From positions 3,100,001 through 3,164,000 of the forward strand of contig NZ_CP046115.1 in NCBI RefSeq assembly GCF_009707385.1: 64,000 nt of DNA, in the 5' to 3' direction. The notes under the pieces are model-generated. The model was not told the DNA's origin. It saw only the letters and a program-made list of their open reading frames with translations, and did not search any database. Shown piece after piece: positions 54,394 through 64,000 of this stretch (the first letter of the stretch is position 1; the number at the start of each line of letters is the position of its first letter). Position numbers and translations under genes: made by a program. Source of the stretch: Klebsiella oxytoca. Its GTDB lineage: Bacteria > Pseudomonadota > Gammaproteobacteria > Enterobacterales > Enterobacteriaceae.

Positions 54394-56772
54394 TTACTTA
54401 TTCAGTTCCGCCAGACCCAGCCAGGTTTGCACCACGGTATCCGGGTTCAGGGAAAGGCTATCGATCCCCTCTTCCATCAGCCAGGCGGCAAAATCTTCGT
54501 GGTCCGACGGGCCCTGTCCGCAGATACCCACGTACTTGCCCTGTTTCTTCGCCGCGCGGATAGCCATCGACAGCAGCGCTTTCACCGCTTCGTTACGCTC
54601 ATCGAACAGTTCGGAAACTACGCCGGAGTCGCGATCCAGCCCCAGCGCCAGCTGAGTCATATCGTTGGAACCAATAGAGAAACCGTCGAAGTATTCGAGG
54701 AACTGGTCAGCCAGCAGCGCATTCGATGGGATTTCACACATCATAATCAGCTTCAGGCCGTTTTCGCCGCGCTTGAGACCCTGGCGTTCCAGCTCCTCAA
54801 CCACCGCTTTGGCCTGCGCCACGGTACGGACAAACGGCACCATGATTTCGACGTTAGTTAGCCCCATGTCGTTACGCACCCGCTTAACCGCTTCGCACTC
54901 CAGCGCGAAACAGTCGCGGAAGCTTTCCGAAACATAGCGTCCGGCGCCGCGGAAGCCCAGCATCGGGTTCTCTTCTTCCGGCTCATAACGTTCGCCGCCA
55001 ACCAGATTGGCGTATTCGTTCGATTTAAAGTCGGACAGACGAACAATCACCCGTTTCGGGAAGAATGCCGCCCCCAGGGTTGAGATCCCTTCAGTAAGGC
55101 GACCGACGTAAAACTCTCTCGGCGAGTCGTAGCCTTTCATCAGCTCGCGAATTTCGTTCTGCAAGCCCGGCTCCTGATCGTCGAACTCCAGTAACGCGCG
55201 CGGGTGTACGCCGATCATGCGGTTAATGATGAACTCCAGGCGCGCCAGGCCCACACCTTCGTTCGGCAGGCAGGCAAAGTCGAAAGCGCGATCCGGGTTA
55301 CCGACGTTCATCATGATCTTCAGCGGCAGCTCCGGCATATCGCCAACGGTGGAGCTCTTAACGCTGAAGTCGAGGATTTCGGCATATACGTAGCCGGTAT
55401 CGCCCTCGGCGCAGGAGACGGTCACGTTCTGGTTTTCCTGGATGCGATCGGTTGCGTTACCGCAGCCAACCACCGCCGGGATCCCCAGCTCACGCGCGAT
55501 AATCGCCGCATGGCAGGTACGCCCGCCGCGGTTGGTGACGATCGCCGCCGCTTTCTTCATGATCGGTTCCCAGTCCGGGTCGGTCATGTCGGTAACCAGT
55601 ACGTCGCCTGGTTCAATGCGGTTCATTTCGCTGATATCGTGAATAACTTTCACCGGCCCCGCGCCAATGCGATGACCGATAGCACGCCCTTCGGAGATAA
55701 TCTGTCCTTGCGCATGGAGGGTATAACGCTCCATGACCTGGCCGCGCGAACGCACGGTTTCCGGACGCGCCTGCACAATAAACAGTTTACCGGTATGGCC
55801 ATCTTTCGCCCATTCGATATCCATCGGGCGTTTGTAGTGTTTCTCGATTTGTACCGCTTGCTTAGCCAGCTCCTGCACTTCCGCATCGGTTAACGAGAAA
55901 ACGTCACGCTGCGCCTGCGGCACATCTTCAATCTGCACCTGCTTGCCGTGTTCCTGGGTTGGCGCGTAAACCATGCGGATCTTTTTCGACCCCATGGTGC
56001 GGCGCACGATAGCCGGACGACCCGCTGCCAGCGTCGGTTTATGGACGTAGAACTCATCGGGGTTCACCGCGCCCTGCACCACCATCTCGCCGAGGCCCCA
56101 GGCGGAGGTAATAAACACCACCTGATCAAAACCGGATTCGGTATCGATGGAGAACATCACGCCTGACGATGCCAGATCGGAGCGCACCATCCGCTGCACC
56201 CCGGCGGATAACGCCACGCCGCGGTGATCGTATCCTTGATGCACGCGGTAGGAAATTGCGCGATCGTTAAACAGCGAAGCAAACACGTGCTTCACCGCGA
56301 CGAGCACGGCGTCATAGCCCTGCACGTTAAGGAATGTCTCTTGCTGACCGGCGAAGGAGGCGTCCGGCATATCTTCCGCCGTCGCGGAGGAGCGCACGGC
56401 AAAGGAGGCCTCAGCGTCGTCGGCCGACAGCTGGTTATACGCATCGCGAATCGCATTTTCCAGTTCGCTCTGGAACGGCGTATCTATGATCCACTGACGG
56501 ATCTGCGCGCCCGCTTTCGCTAATGCGGAAACGTCGTCAATGTCGGTTTCATCCAGCAGTTCATAAATGCGCTGGTTTACGCCGCTTTGGTCCAAAAACT
56601 GATTAAAGGCATCAGCGGTGGTGGCAAATCCGTTCGGTACGGAAACACCCATACCCGACAGATTTGTAATCATTTCACCAAGGGAGGCATTTTTGCCCCC
56701 AACCCTGTCTACATCATTCATGCCGAGTTGGTTATACCAAAGCACCAGCGGTGACGAGCCATTGTTGGACAT
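54394..56772 (-). CDS. ppsA: Phosphoenolpyruvate synthase
   Basis: A 792-residue gluconeogenic enzyme, pyruvate + ATP to phosphoenolpyruvate + AMP + Pi. The ATP-grasp domain is N-terminal ([11 protein letters not shown], about 20-30), the phospho-His is in [17 protein letters not shown] (about residue 421), and the PEP-utilising barrel ends with [21 protein letters not shown] containing the catalytic Cys. The ATG at 56772 ([17 protein letters not shown]) gives the E. coli length. Preceded by a Cra site; divergent from its own regulator ppsR. Confidence 0.97.
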   Translation of the reverse strand: MSNNGSSPLVLWYNQLGMNDVDRVGGKNASLGEMITNLSGMGVSVPNGFATTADAFNQFLDQSGVNQRIYELLDETDIDDVSALAKAGAQIRQWIIDTPFQSELENAIRDAYNQLSADDAEASFAVRSSATAEDMPDASFAGQQETFLNVQGYDAVLVAVKHVFASLFNDRAISYRVHQGYDHRGVALSAGVQRMVRSDLASSGVMFSIDTESGFDQVVFITSAWGLGEMVVQGAVNPDEFYVHKPTLAAGRPAIVRRTMGSKKIRMVYAPTQEHGKQVQIEDVPQAQRDVFSLTDAEVQELAKQAVQIEKHYKRPMDIEWAKDGHTGKLFIVQARPETVRSRGQVMERYTLHAQGQIISEGRAIGHRIGAGPVKVIHDISEMNRIEPGDVLVTDMTDPDWEPIMKKAAAIVTNRGGRTCHAAIIARELGIPAVVGCGNATDRIQENQNVTVSCAEGDTGYVYAEILDFSVKSSTVGDMPELPLKIMMNVGNPDRAFDFACLPNEGVGLARLEFIINRMIGVHPRALLEFDDQEPGLQNEIRELMKGYDSPREFYVGRLTEGISTLGAAFFPKRVIVRLSDFKSNEYANLVGGERYEPEEENPMLGFRGAGRYVSESFRDCFALECEAVKRVRNDMGLTNVEIMVPFVRTVAQAKAVVEELERQGLKRGENGLKLIMMCEIPSNALLADQFLEYFDGFSIGSNDMTQLALGLDRDSGVVSELFDERNEAVKALLSMAIRAAKKQGKYVGICGQGPSDHEDFAAWLMEEGIDSLSLNPDTVVQTWLGLAELNK

Positions 56773-56867
56773 CGAGACAATCCTTTTGTGATTTAATACC
56801 AGTGATAAATAATTCACGATCGACTACAAGATTTATCCTGACATATTTATCCAGCTGAAAGAAACGG

Positions 56868-56878
56868 TGAATCGTTCA
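56868..56878. promoter_or_regulatory. Cra (FruR) site of ppsA
   Basis: TGAATCGTTCA within GGTGAATCGTTCAAGC matches the Cra consensus and the known activating site of E. coli ppsA. It lies about 100 bases upstream of the start codon. The rest of the 342-base ppsA-ppsR gap is AT-rich with no other feature recognised. Confidence 0.85.
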
Positions 56879-57114
56879 AGCAAATTATTTTTTCTTTTTT
56901 AGGATTCTTTTCCGGATATAGCTAAGCTAATGATTCTTCTAAAATCTGCTGGAATTTGATACAAAAGATACGCAGTTGCTAAAAATGAACTGACCTTTTC
57001 ATTAAAAATAAAAATAGCGTTTCATTTTTTAAATTTGAGACAAAGCCTGGAGCGATATGCTTAAATTTAATATCAGCTTTCAGACAATTAAACTCATTAT
57101 ACCGGATGGTCAAA

Positions 57115-57948
57115 ATGGAAAGTGCTGTAGATCGCCACGTATTTTATATATCCGACGGTACCGCTATTACGGCAGAGGTTCTGGGCCATGCGGTCATGTC
57201 GCAATTCCCGGTTGCCACCAGCAGCGTAACCCTGCCGTTTGTAGAAAATATCAGCCGCGCGCGCGCCGTGAAGGAGCAAATTGACGCGATTTTCCAGCAA
57301 ACCGGTATTCGCCCGCTAGTGTTCTATTCCATCGTTCTGCCGGAAATCCGCGATATCATCGTACAAAGCGAGGGCTTTTGTCAGGATATCGTCCAGGCGC
57401 TGGTGGCCCCTCTGCAGCAGGAGCTACGCCTCGATCCGACGCCTATTGCTCACCGCACCCACGGCCTGACGCCGGGTAACCTGAACAAATACGACGCGCG
57501 CATCGCCGCTATCGATTACACCCTTGCCCACGATGACGGAATTTCGCTGCGTAACCTCGATCAGGCTCAGGTGATCCTGCTCGGCGTTTCACGCTGCGGT
57601 AAAACGCCCACCAGCCTGTACCTGGCGATGCAGTATGGGATCCGCGCCGCCAACTATCCGTTTATCGCCGATGATATGGACAATCTGATTCTTCCGGCAT
57701 CGCTTAAACCGCTACAGCACAAATTATTCGGCTTAACTATCAATCCAGAACGACTGGCGGCCATCCGCGAAGAACGACGGGAAAACAGCCGCTACGCTTC
57801 CATGCGCCAGTGCCGGATGGAAGTGACCGAAGTTGAAGCGCTGTATCGTAAAAACAAGATACCCTGCCTGAACAGCACCAATTATTCCGTCGAAGAGATC
57901 GCCACTAAAATCATGGATATAATGGGATTAAGCCGCAGAATGTACTAA
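57115..57948 (+). CDS. ppsR: PEP synthase regulatory protein (kinase/pyrophosphorylase)
   Basis: A 277-residue bifunctional enzyme (YdiA, DUF299) that switches PpsA off by ADP-dependent phosphorylation of a threonine and on by phosphate-dependent removal. The P-loop is [19 protein letters not shown] (about 150-168). I chose the ATG at 57115 ([15 protein letters not shown]), which gives the E. coli length and N-terminus; an in-frame ATG at 57106 is possible. Divergent from ppsA, as expected for the pair. Confidence 0.96.
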   Translation: MESAVDRHVFYISDGTAITAEVLGHAVMSQFPVATSSVTLPFVENISRARAVKEQIDAIFQQTGIRPLVFYSIVLPEIRDIIVQSEGFCQDIVQALVAPLQQELRLDPTPIAHRTHGLTPGNLNKYDARIAAIDYTLAHDDGISLRNLDQAQVILLGVSRCGKTPTSLYLAMQYGIRAANYPFIADDMDNLILPASLKPLQHKLFGLTINPERLAAIREERRENSRYASMRQCRMEVTEVEALYRKNKIPCLNSTNYSVEEIATKIMDIMGLSRRMY

Positions 57949-57959
57949 CACACTAGTAC
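57942..57959. promoter_or_regulatory. TrpR operator of aroH
   Basis: GTACTAACACACTAGTAC has the trp operator form (CTAG half-sites with GTAC ends). It overlaps the ppsR stop codon and lies about 150 bases upstream of aroH. E. coli aroH is repressed by TrpR with tryptophan. Confidence 0.82.
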
Positions 57960-58102
57960 GATATCAAAAATTTGTTTATGCTATCACCCGTGGCCTTTAC
58001 AGGATCATGCCCTGCTCTTGCAATAAGCAGGGATTGGTTTATCGTGATGCGCATCACTTCCCGGCATTTTCGCCGCGGAAGAAACAGATTTTTGAGACCC
58101 TA

Positions 58103-59149
58103 ATGAATAGAACAGACGAATTGCGTACCGCGCGCATTGAAAGCCTGGTAACGCCTGCGGAACTGGCGCAACGCCACCCTGTGTCTGCCGATGTTGCAGC
58201 ACATGTCTCCGCCTCACGCCGCCGAATCGAGAAAATACTCAACGGAGAAGATCGCCGCCTGCTGGTAGTGATCGGTCCATGTTCCATTCACGACATTGAT
58301 GCGGCGATGGAATATGCGCACCGCCTGCAGGGAATGCGCGAACGCTATCAGCCGCAGCTGGAAATCGTGATGCGCACCTATTTTGAGAAGCCGCGTACCG
58401 TGGTCGGCTGGAAGGGGCTAATCTCCGACCCGGACCTCAACGGTAGCTATCGGGTGAATCACGGCCTTGAGCTGGCGCGAAGCCTGCTGCTGCAGGTGAA
58501 CCAGCTTGGCGTACCGACCGCCACCGAGTTTCTCGATATGGTGACCGGGCAGTTTATTGCTGACCTGATAAGCTGGGGCGCCATCGGCGCGCGCACCACA
58601 GAAAGCCAAATCCATCGCGAAATGGCCTCCGCGCTCTCCTGTCCGGTGGGCTTCAAGAACGGTACCGATGGCAATACGCGCATTGCCGTTGACGCTATCC
58701 GCGCATCCCGCGCCAGCCATATGTTCCTGTCTCCGGATAAACAGGGACAAATGACTATCTATCAGACCAGCGGTAACCCATACGGCCATATTATTATGCG
58801 CGGAGGTAAAAAGCCGAATTACCACGCTGCCGATATCGCGGCTGCCGGGGACGCACTGGCTGAGTTTGACCTTCCTGAACAGCTGGTGGTTGATTTCAGT
58901 CACGGCAATTGCCAAAAACAGCATCGCCGTCAGCTGGATGTTTGCGCCGATATCTGCCAGCAGATCCGCGCAGGCTCAACCGCCATCGCCGGGATTATGG
59001 CAGAGAGCTTCCTCGAGGAAGGCACGCAAAAAGTCGTCGCAGGCCAGCCGTTAACATGGGGACAATCGATTACCGATCCCTGCCTCAGCTGGAAAGACAG
59101 CGAACGCCTGCTGGACGAATTAGCCGCCGCAACCGCCACCCGCCTGTAG
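58103..59149 (+). CDS. aroH: DAHP synthase, tryptophan-sensitive
   Basis: A 348-residue class I DAHP synthase that joins phosphoenolpyruvate and erythrose-4-phosphate in the first step of aromatic synthesis. LLVVIGPCSIHDIDAAMEYA (about 54-73, with the metal Cys), TYFEKPRTVVGWKGLISDP and VDFSHGNCQKQHRRQ are diagnostic. The ATG at 58103 gives the E. coli AroH length. The TrpR operator upstream and the gene neighbours (ppsR, hemP) identify the isozyme as AroH. A short terminator follows. Confidence 0.96.
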   Translation: MNRTDELRTARIESLVTPAELAQRHPVSADVAAHVSASRRRIEKILNGEDRRLLVVIGPCSIHDIDAAMEYAHRLQGMRERYQPQLEIVMRTYFEKPRTVVGWKGLISDPDLNGSYRVNHGLELARSLLLQVNQLGVPTATEFLDMVTGQFIADLISWGAIGARTTESQIHREMASALSCPVGFKNGTDGNTRIAVDAIRASRASHMFLSPDKQGQMTIYQTSGNPYGHIIMRGGKKPNYHAADIAAAGDALAEFDLPEQLVVDFSHGNCQKQHRRQLDVCADICQQIRAGSTAIAGIMAESFLEEGTQKVVAGQPLTWGQSITDPCLSWKDSERLLDELAAATATRL

Positions 59150-59156
59150 TTCCCTT

Positions 59157-59178
59157 CCCCGCCGAAACAGCGGCGGGG
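59157..59178 (+). terminator. aroH terminator
   Basis: CCCCGCCG-AAACAG-CGGCGGGG, followed by GTATTTCC; strong stem, weak T-run. Confidence 0.75.
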
Positions 59179-59256
59179 GTATTTCCCGACTGTCCTAACG
59201 CCCCCCGCTAAATCTGGTATTTCGATAAATAATGCTTGCTGTGAAAAACAACATTA

Positions 59257-59275
59257 TTGATAATGATTATCATTG
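59257..59275 (+). promoter_or_regulatory. Fur box of hemP
   Basis: TTGATAATGATTATCATTG contains the core GATAATGATTATC of the Fur consensus, about 30-45 bases upstream of the hemP start. Confidence 0.88.
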
Positions 59276-59301
59276 TTACCTTGATTTTTATTTTTAGTGC
59301 T

Positions 59302-59490
59302 ATGACGCGTATGGATAACACTGCCACAGCAGAAAAAACTAAAGACAATGCTCCGTATCCTGTCCCGACGGACAAAGAGATAAGCAGCCGAACGTTATTA
59401 GGCAGCGAAGGACGGGTGGTAATTGAACACGGCGGACAGCGCTATCTGCTGCGTCAGACCCATTCAGGGAAGCTGATCCTGACCAAATAA
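59302..59490 (+). CDS. hemP: Hemin uptake protein HemP (YdiE)
   Basis: A 62-residue small cytosolic protein of the HemP/HmuP family. The conserved C-terminal half SSRTLLGSEGRVVIEHGGQ then YLLRQTHSGKLILTK is close to E. coli YdiE (SSQTLLGPDG…YLLRKTQAGKLLLTK). The family is linked to regulation of haem uptake. I chose the ATG at 59302; another ATG at 59311 is possible and no clear ribosome site decides. A Fur box in its promoter supports iron control. Confidence 0.85.
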   Translation: MTRMDNTATAEKTKDNAPYPVPTDKEISSRTLLGSEGRVVIEHGGQRYLLRQTHSGKLILTK

Positions 59491-59520
59491 TGCTCCCCGC
59501 CGATAAAGGCAGGGAGCATT
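59489..59520. terminator. Bidirectional terminator hemP / selO
   Basis: AATGCTCCC…GGC…GGGAGCATT with an inner GCC-GATAAA-GGC stem, between converging genes. Confidence 0.82.
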
Positions 59521-59524
59521 ATCA

Positions 59525-60967
59525 TTAGCTTGAGCAGCTCACTTCAAGACGCCTTCCCCAGTCAGGAGGACGGTGACTATAATCATCCGTCCGATCGGCA
59601 AAAGGCTGAGATAATGCGTTATGCAGACGCTCCAGCTCGCTCATATCTCCCTGCTCCGCCTGCTCAATCGCCCGCTGTGCCAGCCAGTTACGCAGCACGA
59701 TCGCCGGATTCACGCTGCGCATATGTGACTGCCTGTGCGCATCGTCGACCTGTTCATCACGCAGGCGTGCGCGATAGTCGGCAAACCAGCGATCGAACGT
59801 GTCGCGGTCAATAAATTCATCGCGTAACGGCGTGGCGGCGCTCTCCTGCTCGCTGGCGCTCAGCATCCGGAACGTCCGCGTGTAGTCGCAGCCTTCACGC
59901 TCCATCAAAGCAAACAGGCCGTCCAGTAGCTCGTTATCTCCTTGCCGCTGCGTGAACAGCCCCAGCTTGTCGCGCATACGGCGGCCATACGCCGTCAGCA
60001 GCGCATGCTGGTAACTATCCAGCGCGCCGTTCAGTGCCTCAGCGCTGATAAAAGGCGAGAGGGTCTGCGCCAGACGTTGCAGGTTCCACAATCCCACCGC
60101 TGGCTGATTATCAAAGCTGTAGCGCCCCTGATAATCAGAATGGTTACAGATAAATCCCGGCTGGAAATCATCGAGAAAACCGTACGGTCCGTAGTCCATC
60201 GTCAGCCCAAGGATCGACATATTATCGGTGTTCATTACGCCGTGGGCAAAACCGACCGTTTGCCAGCTGGCAATCATCCCGGCCGTTCGTTTGACGACGT
60301 CACTGAACCATAAAATATATTTATCCGCTTCGTCTTGCAGATGCGACCAATGGTGACGAATTACATAGTCCGCCAGCTCCTGTACCTTTTTCGGCTCACG
60401 GCGGTAGTAAAAGTGCTCAAAATGGCCGAAACGTACGTGGCTTTCCGCGAGGCGCATCAGCATCGCCCCACGTTCAACGGTTTCACGGTATACCGGCGTA
60501 TCGCTGACGACTATCGACAGCGCGCGAGTGGTGGGAATACCCAACGCATGCATCGCTTCCGAGGCCAGAGCTTCGCGAATGGTCGAACGCAGCACCGCCC
60601 TACCGTCTCCCATTCGCGAATAGGGAGTCAGCCCGGCTCCTTTCAGATGCCAGTCGAAGCGGCGTCCATCCGCCAGCTGCTGTTCGCCCAGCAAAATGCC
60701 GCGTCCATCGCCAAGCTGCCCGGCCCACGAGCCGAACTGGTGACCGCTGTAGACCTGCGCCAGCGGCGACATGCCCGGCAGCAGCGTTTCACCGCCCCAA
60801 ACGCCAGCGCCCTTGTCGAGGTTAAACAACGACTCGGGAATGCCCAGCTCTTGCGCCAGCGACGCGTTATGCCAGGCAAGGCGCGCGTTCTCCAGCGGCG
60901 TGGGGGCTAATGCAGTGTAAAAATCCGGCAGTTCATCACGCCAGTGGGTAGTAAAAGACAGGGTCAT
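59525..60967 (-). CDS. selO: Protein AMPylase SelO (YdiU)
   Basis: A 480-residue pseudokinase-fold enzyme that transfers AMP from ATP to protein hydroxyls, linked to redox stress. Family segments are [22 protein letters not shown] (about 66-87, quoted in part), [20 protein letters not shown] (about 106-125) and [27 protein letters not shown] (about 237-263), where Asn and Asp bind metal. The bacterial protein has no selenocysteine. It converges on hemP, as in E. coli. Confidence 0.95.
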   Translation of the reverse strand: MTLSFTTHWRDELPDFYTALAPTPLENARLAWHNASLAQELGIPESLFNLDKGAGVWGGETLLPGMSPLAQVYSGHQFGSWAGQLGDGRGILLGEQQLADGRRFDWHLKGAGLTPYSRMGDGRAVLRSTIREALASEAMHALGIPTTRALSIVVSDTPVYRETVERGAMLMRLAESHVRFGHFEHFYYRREPKKVQELADYVIRHHWSHLQDEADKYILWFSDVVKRTAGMIASWQTVGFAHGVMNTDNMSILGLTMDYGPYGFLDDFQPGFICNHSDYQGRYSFDNQPAVGLWNLQRLAQTLSPFISAEALNGALDSYQHALLTAYGRRMRDKLGLFTQRQGDNELLDGLFALMEREGCDYTRTFRMLSASEQESAATPLRDEFIDRDTFDRWFADYRARLRDEQVDDAHRQSHMRSVNPAIVLRNWLAQRAIEQAEQGDMSELERLHNALSQPFADRTDDYSHRPPDWGRRLEVSCSS

Positions 60968-61124
60968 GGTTCCTCCTGCCTTCAGTGTAGTGCTTTCAAC
61001 AAGTTATTAACACGGAGGAATTTCAGGGGGATTACTATAAAAGCCGGTGGGAATAAAGGGTGCCCGGTGGCGACTAATGCCTGACCGGGCCTCGATATCA
61101 GGCCTCGCCTGAGAAAATGCCGGA

Positions 61125-61589
61125 CTAGATCCTTCTCGCCTGCCAGAAGTTTTTACGCCAGTACACATTGTTCAGCGATGAACGCGTCACGCCCTGGCTG
61201 GTTGAAGCGTGAATAAACTGGTTATCAGTGTCGTAAATACCGACGTGCAGACCGCTCTCTCCGGAACCGGTCTTGAAAAACACCAGATCGCCCGGCAGCA
61301 GTTCGCTCTTATCGATTTTCGTGCCAATTTCCGCCTGCTCGCGGGTTTCGCGCGGCAGCTGCAACGCAAACTTATCGCGGAAGGTCATCAGTACAAAACC
61401 TGAGCAATCAACGCCGCGTGGCGACATCCCGCCATAGCGGTACGGCGCTCCCCGCCAGTTCCTTAATTGCTCATGCAGGTTGGCAACAACGGTAATCGAA
61501 TCAGCAAGCCGCGGATTTGGCGGCGGTGCCCGATGGCTGCTGCATCCTGCGAGAAATAACGCTACAACCAAAACGAACCAGAAACGCAT
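61125..61589 (-). CDS. nlpC: NlpC/P60-family lipoprotein
   Basis: A 154-residue lipoprotein. The lipobox is LFLAGC (Cys15), followed by a short linker. The NlpC/P60 cysteine peptidase domain has the catalytic Cys in GVDCSGFVLMTF (about residue 65) and His in SGLHVGIYDTDNQFIHAS (about residue 116). It would cut peptidoglycan stem peptides. Same length as E. coli NlpC. Upstream of selO with no ydiV gene between them, unlike E. coli. Confidence 0.94.
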   Translation of the reverse strand: MRFWFVLVVALFLAGCSSHRAPPPNPRLADSITVVANLHEQLRNWRGAPYRYGGMSPRGVDCSGFVLMTFRDKFALQLPRETREQAEIGTKIDKSELLPGDLVFFKTGSGESGLHVGIYDTDNQFIHASTSQGVTRSSLNNVYWRKNFWQARRI

Positions 61590-61670
61590 CTCAGACGAAT
61601 CCTCTGTTCCCTATCCTGTTATCAGCATAATTTAGCTTGTTTATCAATTCACTGACAAGCTTGCTGCGTG

Positions 61671-62420
61671 CTACTGTGACGCAACGAGCATAAGATGACC
61701 CGCCACCTCGACTCTCTGAAAGTCCATCCCGTAGGCGGCGGTTAAGTTCTCTTCACTCAGTACCTCAACGGTGCTGCCGCAAGCGACGGTCTTTCCCTGA
61801 CAGATAAGCCAGGAGCAATGGGCATGTCGCAAAGTATGATTCAGGTCGTGGCTGCTCATCACGATGGCAATTCCGGATGCACAGAGTTCGCTCAATAATC
61901 GATCGAGCGCGGCCTGCTGCGCCACGTCAAGGCTATTCATCGGCTCGTCCAGCAGAAGTAATTGCCCGGCTGGATTCGCCCGGCGATGAATCTGCAGGAT
62001 CACCGCCGCCAGGCGTACGCGCTGCCACTCCCCGCCAGAGATGTGGTTTACCTGACGCCCAAGCTTATCCCCGAGGCCCAGTTTCTCCGCGATGTTCTTC
62101 AACAGTCCGTTTTGTTCATCATTCTGCAGATGCAGCAACAGGTAATGCCAGACCGGCATGGCAAAAGGCGGCATCTGGTGCTGGCACAAATAGGCACGAT
62201 GGCGCGCCAGCTCCTGCGCCGGCCAGTCGCTCAGGGAACGTTCATTCAGCGTCACAAGCCCCGGACCGCCAGAGAGTCCCGCCATACGCGTCAGCAGCGT
62301 GCTTTTCCCCGCGCCGTTTGGCCCCACCAGATGAATAATCTCTCCCGGCCGGATATCTGCTGAAAACGGCGCCAGCCTTCCAGCTTCTTCTACATCCTGT
62401 AGCTGCATCAAAAACGGCAT
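61671..62420 (-). CDS. btuD: Vitamin B12 ABC transporter ATPase BtuD
   Basis: A 249-residue ATPase of the BtuCD importer. Walker [12 protein letters not shown] (about 33-43), signature [15 protein letters not shown] (about 125-139) and Walker [14 protein letters not shown] (about 152-164) are clear. Its ATG shares one base with the btuE stop (TAATG), so it is coupled to btuE. The permease gene btuC is not within the window. Confidence 0.96.
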   Translation of the reverse strand: MPFLMQLQDVEEAGRLAPFSADIRPGEIIHLVGPNGAGKSTLLTRMAGLSGGPGLVTLNERSLSDWPAQELARHRAYLCQHQMPPFAMPVWHYLLLHLQNDEQNGLLKNIAEKLGLGDKLGRQVNHISGGEWQRVRLAAVILQIHRRANPAGQLLLLDEPMNSLDVAQQAALDRLLSELCASGIAIVMSSHDLNHTLRHAHCSWLICQGKTVACGSTVEVLSEENLTAAYGMDFQRVEVAGHLMLVASQ

Positions 62421-62971
62421 TATTGCGCTAAGGCTCCTTTAATTGCGGCCACCAGCTGCGGATCATCCGGCGTCATATCCGGGGAGAAGCGGCCGATAAC
62501 CTGGCCGTCGCGGCCAATCAGGAATTTTTCAAAGTTCCATAAAATGTCGTCAACATACAGCGGCGCGCGGCCTTTACTGGCCATGCGCTCATAGAAACCG
62601 CTGCCCTCAGGAGCGACGGCCTGCGGCGCGGCATCAACCAGCTTTTGATACAAAGGCGCGCGATGTTCACCGTTGACATCAATTTTGCTGAACAGAGGGA
62701 AGGTTACGCCGTAGGTGGTGCTGCAGAAGGTTTTAATCTCTTCTTCGCTGCCGGGCTCCTGTCCAAGAAACTGGTTGCACGGAAAGCCAAGTACGCTGAA
62801 ACCTTCGCCTTCGAGATCTTTTTGCAACGCTTCCAGCTGCTCATATTGCGGCGTCAGACCGCATTTTGAAGCGACGTTAACAATTAACAGCACTTTCCCC
62901 GCCCAGGGTGCAAGCGTCGTTTTTTCACCCTCGATAGTGGTGACTTCAGTATTGAGAATATCGTGTTGCAT
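62420..62971 (-). CDS. btuE: Thioredoxin/glutathione peroxidase BtuE
   Basis: A 183-residue peroxidase of the glutathione peroxidase family with Cys in place of selenocysteine ([19 protein letters not shown], Cys37). [18 protein letters not shown] and the [18 protein letters not shown] motif are present. It reduces hydroperoxides, and is not needed for B12 import despite its name. In E. coli it lies between btuC and btuD; here btuC is replaced by an opposite-strand lipoprotein gene. Confidence 0.96.
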   Translation of the reverse strand: MQHDILNTEVTTIEGEKTTLAPWAGKVLLIVNVASKCGLTPQYEQLEALQKDLEGEGFSVLGFPCNQFLGQEPGSEEEIKTFCSTTYGVTFPLFSKIDVNGEHRAPLYQKLVDAAPQAVAPEGSGFYERMASKGRAPLYVDDILWNFEKFLIGRDGQVIGRFSPDMTPDDPQLVAAIKGALAQ

Positions 62972-63196
62972 AGCCTTCCCTCAGTGAATAAAACCGGTTT
63001 CTGCTTCAGGTGATCCCTATCTACTGTAGCGGATTCACACCGGGTCATTGTACTTTGAATCAACCAGGAGTGTCTCTTGATGTAACAGACTGCGCAACAT
63101 GAATTCATCTCAACACCGGGACGGGGTAATTCAGTGTACAGTGGTGAGTGGATGTAATAGTGTTTCGTTAATTGTTAATCTGAGAGAGTTTTATTG

Positions 63197-63997
63197 ATGA
63201 AGAAGATGTTTAGCACGGTATTAATTGCCGCCTCCGTCGCGCTGCTGTCAGCGTGCTCGCCGGATGAAGATAATAAAATTAAGGTCGCGATTAATACCGG
63301 CCCGGACGAGGCTATCTGGAAAGTCGTAGAACAGGTGGCCAAAGAGAAATATAACCTCAACGTAGAGGTTATCTCATTTAATGATTATGTTCTGCCGAAC
63401 GAAGCCTTAAACAATAAAGACGTTGATGCGAACGCGTTTCAGACCCTGCCCTACCTTGAGGCTCAGTCAAAAGAGCGCGGCTATAAGTTTGCCATCGTTG
63501 GTAAAACCTTTGTCTTCCCGATTGCCGCCTACTCTAAGAAAATCAAAAATATCAGCGAACTCCCTGACGGTGCGACGGTTTCTATCTCTAACGAAACGAC
63601 AACCCTTGGCCGCAGCCTGCTGCTGCTACAGGCGCAAGGCTTAATCAAACTGAAAGATGGTACCGGCTATCTGCCAACGACGCTGGATATCATCGATAAC
63701 CCGAAACAGCTGAAAATTGTCGAAGTCGACACTCCGCAGCTGACCCGTACGCTTGACGATCCGAATGTCGCGCTGTCTATCATTAACACCAATTTTTCTG
63801 CTCAGGCCGGTTTGTCAGCGGCTCGCGATGGCTTATTTATGGAAGGCCCTGACTCTCCATACGTCAACGCTATTGTTTCTCGCGAAGACAATAAAGACAG
63901 TAAAAAGGTTCAGGAACTTAAAGACGCCTTCCAGACTAAAGAGGTTGCCGATAAGGCCGCGGAAGTCTACAAAGGCGATGCGATTAAGGGCTGGTAA
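63197..63997 (+). CDS. MetQ/NlpA-family ABC substrate-binding lipoprotein
   Basis: A 266-residue lipoprotein of the MetQ/NlpA family, which binds methionine or related ligands for MetNI-type importers. The lipobox is LLSAC (Cys20). Family segments are EVISFNDYVLPNEALNNKDV, DANAFQTLPYLEAQSKERGY (about 73-92) and VNAIVSREDNKDSKKVQELK near the end. The ATG at 63197 follows GAGAG. No ATPase or permease gene is next to it inside the window; they may lie to the right. The residue after Cys is Ser rather than Asp, which is not the usual inner-membrane retention signal. Confidence 0.9.
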   Translation: MKKMFSTVLIAASVALLSACSPDEDNKIKVAINTGPDEAIWKVVEQVAKEKYNLNVEVISFNDYVLPNEALNNKDVDANAFQTLPYLEAQSKERGYKFAIVGKTFVFPIAAYSKKIKNISELPDGATVSISNETTTLGRSLLLLQAQGLIKLKDGTGYLPTTLDIIDNPKQLKIVEVDTPQLTRTLDDPNVALSIINTNFSAQAGLSAARDGLFMEGPDSPYVNAIVSREDNKDSKKVQELKDAFQTKEVADKAAEVYKGDAIKGW

Positions 63998-64000
63998 TAC

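Overview
The gene content and order point to a Klebsiella/Raoultella-type Enterobacteriaceae chromosome. From about 37.5 kb to the right edge the window follows the E. coli K-12 backbone (fumD-pykF-lpp-ldtE-sufEDSCBA region, ydiI-ydiJ-ydiK-rprA-ppsA-ppsR-aroH-hemP-selO-nlpC-btuD-btuE). Coding DNA is GC-rich. ydiV, a flagellar regulator gene that sits between nlpC and selO in E. coli, is absent, which fits a non-motile lineage. The species cannot be fixed by reading alone. No rRNA, tRNA, CRISPR array, prophage or insertion sequence was seen.

Left part (1-23.8 kb) is accessory. It starts with the N-terminal part of an M20D amidohydrolase and a divergent MFS transporter. A polar amino-acid ABC transporter follows. 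Next is a four-gene siderophore ABC operon whose last gene overlaps an RpiR/SIS regulator, divergent from a TonB-dependent receptor, with Fur-box-like sites between them. Then comes an organosulfur cluster (11.9-21.3 kb): one ATPase, one permease and two substrate-binding proteins (one with a Tat signal), an acyl-CoA-dehydrogenase-type flavoprotein and an SsuD-like flavin monooxygenase. A LysR regulator separates these from a divergent thiol dioxygenase gene and a protein of four rhodanese domains. After an array of 80-bp REP-like repeats come a secreted DUF1996 protein and a YfiH-type laccase-domain gene carrying an in-frame TGA.

The middle (23.9-37.5 kb) is an aromatic catabolism island. 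A complete mhp set (mhpR divergent from mhpABCDFET) converts 3-(3-hydroxyphenyl)propionate to central metabolites, with a perfect MhpR operator at the expected distance. A quinate/shikimate-type set follows: shikimate dehydrogenase homologue, ACS-family transporter, a QuiC-type 3-dehydroshikimate dehydratase fused to an HPPD-like domain, and a divergent TetR regulator. The protocatechuate ring-cleavage genes this pathway would need are not in the window.

The right part is core metabolism. It holds pyruvate kinase and PEP synthase with Cra-type sites, Braun lipoprotein and an L,D-transpeptidase, the Fur-controlled suf Fe-S operon, the RprA small RNA, the TrpR-controlled aroH, a Fur-controlled hemP, SelO, and vitamin B12 import ATPase plus BtuE. 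Two insertions relative to E. coli stand out: an IraP-like small protein with a long gene-poor stretch between sufA and ydiI, and a MetQ/NlpA-like lipoprotein next to btuE where btuC would be expected.
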